Below are positions 5,040 through 5,827 of a stretch of 5,827 nucleotides of DNA, piece after piece. A program made the position numbers and the translations under genes. This DNA comes from an uncultured Clostridium sp. (GTDB lineage: Bacteria > Bacillota_A > Clostridia > TANB77 > CAG-508): assembly GCA_946491915.1 (NCBI GenBank), contig CAMLYR010000089.1, positions 1 to 5,827 on the forward strand, written 5' to 3'. The notes beneath the pieces are model-generated. The model did no database searches. It saw only the letters and a program-made list of their open reading frames with translations, and was not told where the DNA came from. The first letter of the stretch is position 1, and every line of letters begins with the position of its first letter.

Positions 5040-5827
5040 TTAGACAAATAAATCTAAGATAAATATCATACAGGCAGTTCCGGCAGCTGCAATTCTTGCT
5101 CCAGGAAAAGGAGTAGCTGCCAAAACAGCACATAAAGCATATCCTGATAATACGCCATTTCCAACTGAAACAGTAATTTCATGTGTCGTATCGCCTATAA
5201 TAATACCGCCACTAATTGAAATACCGTTTTCAGGGCTCCAACCAGAACTTCCTGTAAGCCATGGAGTCAATTGCCAACCAGAACCAAATCCTCCATCACT
5301 ACTAACGTATACTTCCGCTCCATACCAATTACCTAAATTCATACCAACACCAATACTATATCCATCATTTCCAAAATTACCAAATGAGTAAAATGTTTCG
5401 GATGAGTTCAATTGTCTGGTAATTGTATAAGAGAAATTACCAAACATCCAAGACAGAATCGGATTTTCAATTAAAGAAACAGTATAGTGATTCATTATTA
5501 CCGAATTAGATTTTTGCCAATTCGATTGTCTTCTGCAATCTCCAATTTCAATTGAATGTATACTAGTATACTTATAATTTAATGTAATATGATGTTTTGA
5601 AGCACCAAAAGAAACGGATTCTTTATTATACATCACAGGATTGTTCAAACAATACGAATATAAGTTCAATCCGTCTATTGTTTCAGGATCAAGATATTCA
5701 ATTGAATCAGGTGAAATAAAGCGTCCGGTTTCCGGATCGTAATAGCGAGAGTATACTAGAAATAGCCCCGTTTCCTTATCATAGTAGTAGTCCTTATAGA
5801 TAAGCGAATTAAGTTGACCGATAGAGT
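5040..5827 (-). CDS. Rhs/YD-repeat polymorphic toxin, C-terminal part with unrecognised tip A (5' end outside window)
   Basis: The frame enters from the window edge and gives 261 residues. Residues 12-64 are the Rhs-associated core end: YYYDKETGLFLVYSRYYDPE, then GRFISPDS, YLDPETIDGLNLYSYCLNNP. After NPVMY the usual DPxG is replaced by NKES, and the tip of about 195 residues begins. Its middle is rich in Gly, Ser and aromatic residues in repeating strand-like units (for example YSFGNFGNDGYSIGVGMNLG). The last 35 residues are hydrophobic and could form a membrane segment. I recognise no catalytic motif or family. Because the core continues upstream, this is probably the main, expressed tip of the locus: a large secreted or surface Rhs protein delivering its C-terminus into competitors. 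Its immunity gene follows after 18 bases. Confidence 0.8.
   Translation of the reverse strand, partial: SIGQLNSLIYKDYYYDKETGLFLVYSRYYDPETGRFISPDSIEYLDPETIDGLNLYSYCLNNPVMYNKESVSFGASKHHITLNYKYTSIHSIEIGDCRRQSNWQKSNSVIMNHYTVSLIENPILSWMFGNFSYTITRQLNSSETFYSFGNFGNDGYSIGVGMNLGNWYGAEVYVSSDGGFGSGWQLTPWLTGSSGWSPENGISISGGIIIGDTTHEITVSVGNGVLSGYALCAVLAATPFPGARIAAAGTACMIFILDLFV

Noticed and set aside
1..5827. CRISPR array, tRNA/rRNA genes, insertion sequence or integrase
   Set aside because: No regularly spaced short repeats, cloverleaf, transposase motifs or terminal inverted repeats were seen on either strand.

Overview
All convincing genes lie on the minus strand, so the locus reads from position 5827 towards position 1. 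The DNA is AT-rich, most starts have strong GGAGG-type ribosome binding sites, and one gene starts with TTG. This suggests a low-GC Bacillota-type bacterium. A gut Negativicutes such as Phascolarctobacterium is possible, but that is only an impression.

The window is the 3' end of an Rhs/YD-repeat polymorphic-toxin locus followed by an array of displaced cassettes. Reading along the minus strand: (A) 5827-5040 is the end of an Rhs protein that runs in from outside the window, with an unrecognised glycine-rich tip, and 5021-4587 is its putative membrane immunity protein. (B) 4342-3737 is a headless Rhs-core fragment with a hydrophobic tip, overlapped by a membrane immunity gene at 3740-3234. 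(C) 3218-2490 is a second headless core fragment with a tip resembling BECR-fold RNase toxins, followed by a small soluble immunity candidate at 2472-2161. (D) 2107-2001 is a toxin-tail remnant overlapping a large membrane-anchored immunity candidate at 2011-1160, which is closed by a terminator at 1072-1109. (E) 813-664 is another toxin tail, followed by an immunity candidate at 653-240 and preceded by its own consensus-like promoter. (F) 201-1 is an open frame leaving the window whose last residues look like another tip.

The working model is the known one for Rhs loci. New tips arrive by recombination inside the conserved core, and older core-tip-immunity modules are pushed downstream as orphans. 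Tip A is probably the expressed one. B and C keep full-looking tips but have no start signal, so they look like silent reservoirs. D and E have lost most of the toxin but keep intact immunity genes.

Three things are not explained by the genes: a hairpin-bearing repeat at two cassette boundaries whose stem changes are compensatory, a GC-richer block at 852-1069 without a credible gene, and loss of the usual DPxG boundary motif in two of the three cores.
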